In this document: positions 53,362 to 56,954 of the stretch, in pieces
Layout: each line of letters begins with the position of its first letter
How positions within the stretch are numbered: position 1 is the first letter of the stretch
Source of the DNA: Desulfovibrionaceae bacterium
GTDB lineage: Bacteria > Desulfobacterota > Desulfovibrionia > Desulfovibrionales > Desulfovibrionaceae
Direction: 5' to 3'
NCBI GenBank assembly: GCA_015709315.1
Contig: JACCQI010000021.1
Location: 1 to 56,954, forward strand
Length of the DNA: 56,954 nucleotides
Notes under the pieces: generated by a model
What the model saw: the letters and a program-made list of their open reading frames with translations, nothing else
Databases searched by the model: none
Told to the model about the DNA's origin: nothing
Made by a program: the position numbers and the translations under genes

Positions 53362-54387
53362 ATGCGCCGTACCGTACCCCTCGCCCCGATCATCGTGCTC
53401 GGCCTGTGGTCCGTCTTCCTGGCGGCATGCTCGTCCGACGGCGACCGCGACCGGGCCGGCAACGAGCGGCCCAGGGAGACCGTTTCACTGGTCTTCAACG
53501 GCGGGCCGTCCGGCGGGACATTCAATTACTTCGCCAACAAGATGTCGTTCCTGATCACCAACGGCGTTAAATGGCTGGACGTGATGGCCAGGGGGTCGCA
53601 AGGCTCCCCGGACAACATCTGCGCCCTGAACCTCGACCAGGCGGATATGGCCATCCTGTACGCGGGGGACGCCTTCCTGGGCCTCAACGGCAGGTTGGAA
53701 TGCCAGGCCGGGCGGCTCGACAGGGTCCGGTCCCTGGCCTTCCTGTACGGCGCTCCGGCCCAATTGGTGGTGCGGGCGGATTCCGACATTCATTCGGTCT
53801 TCGACCTGAAGGGGAAGATCGTGGCCGTGGGCAATGCGGGTTCCGGGGCGGCGCTGGCCGCGGAACGTCTGTTCCGGCACCTGGGCCTGTGGGACCAGGT
53901 GGACCACCGCAACCTGGGCTATTCCCGGGCGGCGGCGGACTTCGGCGCGGGCAGGGTGGATGCCTTCTGGGTTCTTGTGGGCTACCCCAACACCTCGGTC
54001 ATCGAGGCGTCCACGCTCGCCCCCATCCGGCTCATCGACCTGCACGGGGCCTGCGTGGATTTCGGCTTCTACGACCTGTACCCGTTCTACGGCTGCACGG
54101 TGATCCCGGCCGGGACCTATGACGGTCAGGCCGAGCCGGTGGCCACTTTCCAGGATGCCGCCATCTGGTGCGCGAGCAGGGAACTCGACGAAGAGGCCGT
54201 GTACCGGTCGCTTCAGGCCATCTACAGCCCGGAAGGGCTCGAATCCATGCGCGCCGCCCACAAGGCGGCCTGGTCCATGTCCCTGGAAAGCGGAATTCTC
54301 AACCTGTCCGTGCCCATGCATCCGGGAGCGGTCCGCTTCTGGTCCGAGGCGGGCCGGGAGATCCCGACCATCCTGCTGCCGAACTGA
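53362..54387 (+). CDS. TAXI-family receptor lipoprotein (second receptor)
   Basis: A 341-residue TAXI receptor with a lipoprotein signal ending in FLAAC, so it should be membrane anchored. Conserved positions shared with the first receptor are GGPSGGTFNYFAN, YGAPAQLVVR, AVGNAGSGAALA and MHPGAVRFW. The rest differs clearly. ACGGAG precedes the ATG at 53362; a longer in-frame start would place the lipobox too far inside. It probably shares the permease but binds a different ligand or senses the ligand. A terminator lies between, so it may be separately expressed. Confidence 0.88.
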   Translation: MRRTVPLAPIIVLGLWSVFLAACSSDGDRDRAGNERPRETVSLVFNGGPSGGTFNYFANKMSFLITNGVKWLDVMARGSQGSPDNICALNLDQADMAILYAGDAFLGLNGRLECQAGRLDRVRSLAFLYGAPAQLVVRADSDIHSVFDLKGKIVAVGNAGSGAALAAERLFRHLGLWDQVDHRNLGYSRAAADFGAGRVDAFWVLVGYPNTSVIEASTLAPIRLIDLHGACVDFGFYDLYPFYGCTVIPAGTYDGQAEPVATFQDAAIWCASRELDEEAVYRSLQAIYSPEGLESMRAAHKAAWSMSLESGILNLSVPMHPGAVRFWSEAGREIPTILLPN

Positions 54388-54678
54388 CCCGCCGCGCGGG
54401 CGGTTGCCGCGTATGCGGCTTCGGCCGAAATATCTTTCTCCCTCCGCAGCCCGGATATCGGCGGCGAAGCCCCGAAACGTGAATCATAATCCAGCATTGG
54501 AATGGGCGAGAACACCGAATTGATTGGACGCTCAACCAGGAGTGGTGTATAGGGACCGGAAGCGCCGGATCAGGTTGCGCGACGGAGTGAACGGACCCGA
54601 TCGCGCCTGGGAAAGGCCCGAACCGCGAGGGGTGCGGCGTGACCACATTTTGAACGGAACGACAAGGGAGGCCGGATC
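54388..54678. other. Upstream region of the malic enzyme gene
   Basis: Contains small hairpins (CCGC-GTAT-GCGG) and a weak promoter candidate, TTGGAC with TATAGG 18 bases later, near 54523-54553. No gene is supported. Confidence 0.35.
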
Positions 54679-55998
54679 ATGGCATTGTTCACCAAGGAAG
54701 AGGCTCTGAATTACCACTCCGCCAAGCGCAAGGGCAAACTGGAAGTCATCTCCATCAAGCCGTGCAGGAACCAGAAGGACCTGTCCATGGCGTACAGCCC
54801 CGGCGTGGCCGAGGCGTGCCGCGCCATCCACGCGGACACGGAAAAGGTCTACGACTACACCAACAAGGGCAACCTGGTGGCCGTGGTCTCCAACGGCACG
54901 GCCGTGCTCGGCCTGGGCAACATCGGCCCCGAGGCGGGCAAGCCGGTCATGGAAGGCAAGGGCGTTTTGTTCAAGGTCTTCTCGGACATCGACGTCTACG
55001 ACCTCAACATCGACGCCAAGACCCCGGACGAGGTCGTGTCCTTCTGCAAGATGCTGGAACCCACCTTCGGCGGCATCAACCTGGAAGACATCAAGGCCCC
55101 GGAATGTTTCGAGATCGAAACCCGCCTCAAGGCGGAAATGGGCATCCCCGTCTTCCATGACGACCAGCACGGCACGGCCATCATCTCCGCCGCCGGCATC
55201 CTCAACGCGCTCGAAATCTCCGGCAAGAAGATCGAAGACATCAAGATCGTGGTCTCGGGCGCGGGCGCGGCGGCCATCGCCTGCTCCACTCTGTACGTCC
55301 ACATGGGCGTCAAGCGCGAGAACATCCACATGTTCGACTCGCGCGGCCTGATCCATGCCGGGCGCGACGGCCTGAACGAATTCAAGCAGCGGTTCGCCCA
55401 GCCCGAGGACAAGGGGTCCCTGGCCGACTGCATGGTCGGCGCGGACATGTTCCTGGGTTTGTCCGTCAAGGACGCCATCAATCAGGACATGGTCAAGACC
55501 ATGGCCGAAAACGCCATCATCTTCGCCTGCGCCAACCCGGACCCGGAAATTCCGTACCCCGACGTCAAGGCGGTCCGCCCGGACATCGTCATGGGTACCG
55601 GCCGGTCCGACTTCCCCAACCAGGTGAACAACGTGCTCGGCTTCCCGTTCATCTTCCGGGGCGCGCTCGACTGCCGCGCCACGGCCATCAACGAGGAAAT
55701 GAAGCTCGCCGCGGCCGAGGCCCTGGCCGCCCTGGCCAAGGAGCCGGTCGCCCAGGACATCTGCGACGCCTACGGCGTGGACAAGCTGGAATACGGCATC
55801 GACTACATCATCCCCAAGCCGCTCGACCCGCGCGTCCTGACCTGGCTGGCTCCGGCCGTTGCCAAGGCCGCCATGGACACCGGCGTGGCCAAGGTCCAGC
55901 TGGACCTCGACCAGTACCCCAAGGACCTGGAAGCCCGCATGGCCGCCTCCAAGGCCCGCACCGCCAGCGTGGTTGATTCCTTCGGCTACGACATCTAG
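54679..55998 (+). CDS. Malic enzyme (oxaloacetate-decarboxylating malate dehydrogenase)
   Basis: A 439-residue enzyme converting malate to pyruvate and carbon dioxide with NAD(P). The N-terminal malic domain includes [16 protein letters not shown], the catalytic Lys-Asp region [13 protein letters not shown] and [14 protein letters not shown], which binds the metal. The Rossmann domain has [13 protein letters not shown]. It lacks the phosphotransacetylase domain of MaeB fusions. AGGGAGG precedes the ATG. In sulfate reducers it links lactate and C4-acid metabolism. Coenzyme choice is not decided by eye. Confidence 0.93.
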   Translation: MALFTKEEALNYHSAKRKGKLEVISIKPCRNQKDLSMAYSPGVAEACRAIHADTEKVYDYTNKGNLVAVVSNGTAVLGLGNIGPEAGKPVMEGKGVLFKVFSDIDVYDLNIDAKTPDEVVSFCKMLEPTFGGINLEDIKAPECFEIETRLKAEMGIPVFHDDQHGTAIISAAGILNALEISGKKIEDIKIVVSGAGAAAIACSTLYVHMGVKRENIHMFDSRGLIHAGRDGLNEFKQRFAQPEDKGSLADCMVGADMFLGLSVKDAINQDMVKTMAENAIIFACANPDPEIPYPDVKAVRPDIVMGTGRSDFPNQVNNVLGFPFIFRGALDCRATAINEEMKLAAAEALAALAKEPVAQDICDAYGVDKLEYGIDYIIPKPLDPRVLTWLAPAVAKAAMDTGVAKVQLDLDQYPKDLEARMAASKARTASVVDSFGYDI

Positions 55999-56020
55999 AG
56001 GCTGAGAGCCTCCGGCGGCC

Positions 56021-56075
56021 GGGGGAAAGGGAGAGGGAAACCCTTTGAGAAGGGTTGTCCCTCTCCCTTTCTCCC
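56021..56075 (+). terminator. Long hairpin after the malic enzyme gene
   Basis: A 13-bp stem (56026-56038 with 56058-56070) continues through a one-base bulge into AACCC/GGGTT, with an 8-base loop. It starts right after AGCCTCCGGCGG, which also occurs just before the terminal G run. Confidence 0.65.
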
Positions 56076-56161
56076 GGACCCCCAACCCCTTTTCCTTCCT
56101 AAACTTTTTATCTGCGCTTCGCGCGGTTGCCGCAGGGCCGGCTCTTCAGTATGATCGATAT

Positions 56162-56341
56162 ATGGACCAGGAACTGGAAGCCAAATTGCGTGAACTGGCC
56201 GCTGAAAACGGCATCGACCCGGACGAACTGATTTCCCTGGCCGAACAGGCCGGGCTGCCCGACGGACTGGATCAGGTGGTGGAGAGTGTGCTCGGCGACG
56301 TGGCCACCTACGCCCGCGCCCTGGACAAGCTCAAGGAATGA
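56162..56341 (+). CDS. Small acidic helical protein upstream of thpR
   Basis: A 59-residue acidic protein, MDQELEAKLRELAAENGIDP. Its stop overlaps the possible upstream ATG of thpR (ATGA), which suggests translational coupling. There is no recognised family. The ribosome site is weak, but the coupling and clean end make it plausible. Confidence 0.6.
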   Translation: MDQELEAKLRELAAENGIDPDELISLAEQAGLPDGLDQVVESVLGDVATYARALDKLKE

Positions 56342-56343
56342 CC

Positions 56344-56901
56344 ATGGCCCGGCTGTTCATCGGCATCGCCCTGCCCGCCGCCTACCAGGAGCGCGTCCAC
56401 CCCTTCACCCAGGCATTGGGCAACGACCTGGCCTCGTCCGTGAACTGGACCCGGCCCGGCAACTGGCATCTGACCCTCAAGTTTCTCGGCGATACCGACG
56501 AGGCCCGCATCCCGGCCATCATGGACGCGCTCGAAACCGTCGATCTCCGCGCATTCCCCCTCCAGGCGGGCGGGGCCGGGACCTTTCCCAACCCCCAGCG
56601 CCCCAAGGTCCTCTGGCTCGGATTGAAGCAGGGCGCGCGGGAATGCGAAGCCCTGGCCCAAGCCGTCGAAGACACGCTGGCCGCCATCGGCCTCTCCAAA
56701 GAAAAAAAGCGCTTCCGCCCGCACCTGACGCTCGGTCGCGTGCGCCGCGACCACGACGACAACTGGCAGGCCGTACTGGACAAAGCCGCGTCAAAAGACT
56801 GGCCCGCCTTCACCGTGGACCACTTCATCCTCTGGCAAAGCCAGCTCGCCCCCACCGGCGCAGTACATACCGCCGTCGCACAATTCAGTTTGAGGAAATA
56901 G
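56344..56901 (+). CDS. thpR: RNA 2',3'-cyclic phosphodiesterase
   Basis: A 185-residue enzyme of the 2H phosphoesterase family (ThpR/LigT) that opens 2',3'-cyclic phosphates on RNA. The two catalytic HxTx motifs are HLTLKFLG near residue 37 and HLTLGRVR near 128. RLFIGIALP at the start is typical. The ATG at 56344 is 6 bases from AAGGA and is preferred over that at 56338. The stop codon lies 8 bases before the terminal G run. Confidence 0.92.
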   Translation: MARLFIGIALPAAYQERVHPFTQALGNDLASSVNWTRPGNWHLTLKFLGDTDEARIPAIMDALETVDLRAFPLQAGGAGTFPNPQRPKVLWLGLKQGARECEALAQAVEDTLAAIGLSKEKKRFRPHLTLGRVRRDHDDNWQAVLDKAASKDWPAFTVDHFILWQSQLAPTGAVHTAVAQFSLRK

Positions 56902-56908
56902 CCTCCGG

Positions 56909-56954
<46 letters not shown>

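Overview
This GC-rich, densely coded window looks like a chromosomal piece of a sulfate-reducing member of the Desulfovibrionaceae, closest in feel to Desulfovibrio/Pseudodesulfovibrio (inference from gene content, no search run). The supporting genes are a perR-rubrerythrin-desulfoferrodoxin-rubredoxin-roo block, a c-haem chemoreceptor of DcrA type with a tetrahaem cytochrome, the futalosine branch of menaquinone synthesis, an Mrp/NifX/sigma-54 regulator set like the orange-protein (orp) locus, and TAXI-type TRAP transport. No tRNA, rRNA, CRISPR array, integrase or insertion sequence was seen. The last 45 bases are an uninterrupted G run that is probably a sequencing or assembly artefact.

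Layout. 1-2802: GlcD/FeS lactate- or glycolate-type dehydrogenase pair. 3000-5543: secA. 5758-9098 (minus): PAS-HD-GYP phosphodiesterase followed by a chemoreceptor. 9099-10465: mostly non-coding, holding a 70-residue Nif11-like protein with its own promoter and terminator. 10466-15244 (minus): TetR-MFP-RND efflux operon with two operators. 15572-19909: small protein, menG, nucleotide-sugar dehydrogenase, mqnB, polyprenyl synthase. 19968-22964: PurS-PurL fusion. 23093-25606: tetrahaem cytochrome and haem chemoreceptor. 25841-29355: perR, rbr, dfx, a fused two-domain rubredoxin, roo. 29481-31437 (minus): YwbE, a secreted protein, a VWA-OmpA protein. 31671-36988: hldD, lptD, mutL. 37021-38867: an AT-richer DarG-DarT-like toxin-antitoxin pair wedged between mutL and alr. 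38877-40239: alr and a small protein. 40656-44439: PhoR-like kinase, Pit transporter and DUF47 protein behind an array of Pho-box-like repeats. 44867-45878: TPR protein and HD-GYP protein behind a Fur-like palindrome. 45952-48777 (minus): sigma-54 regulator, NifX-like protein, Mrp ATPase. 49028-49768 (minus): trmJ. 50075-54387: a TAXI TRAP system with two receptors. 54679-56901: malic enzyme, a small protein, thpR.

How the parts connect. Much of the window serves a strict anaerobe that meets oxygen: sensing (haem receptor), control (PerR), peroxide and superoxide reduction (rubrerythrin, desulfoferrodoxin) and oxygen reduction to water through rubredoxin and Roo. MenG, MqnB and polyprenyl synthase supply menaquinone, while GlcD/FeS and malic enzyme feed electrons and pyruvate. 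Two HD-GYP proteins point to cyclic-di-GMP turnover. The most unusual items are the rubredoxin fusion with an embedded second start site, the reversed-order DarG-DarT island, the orphan Nif11-like gene, the five-unit Pho-like array and the repeated GGGC-N9-GCCC sites around the sigma-54 locus.
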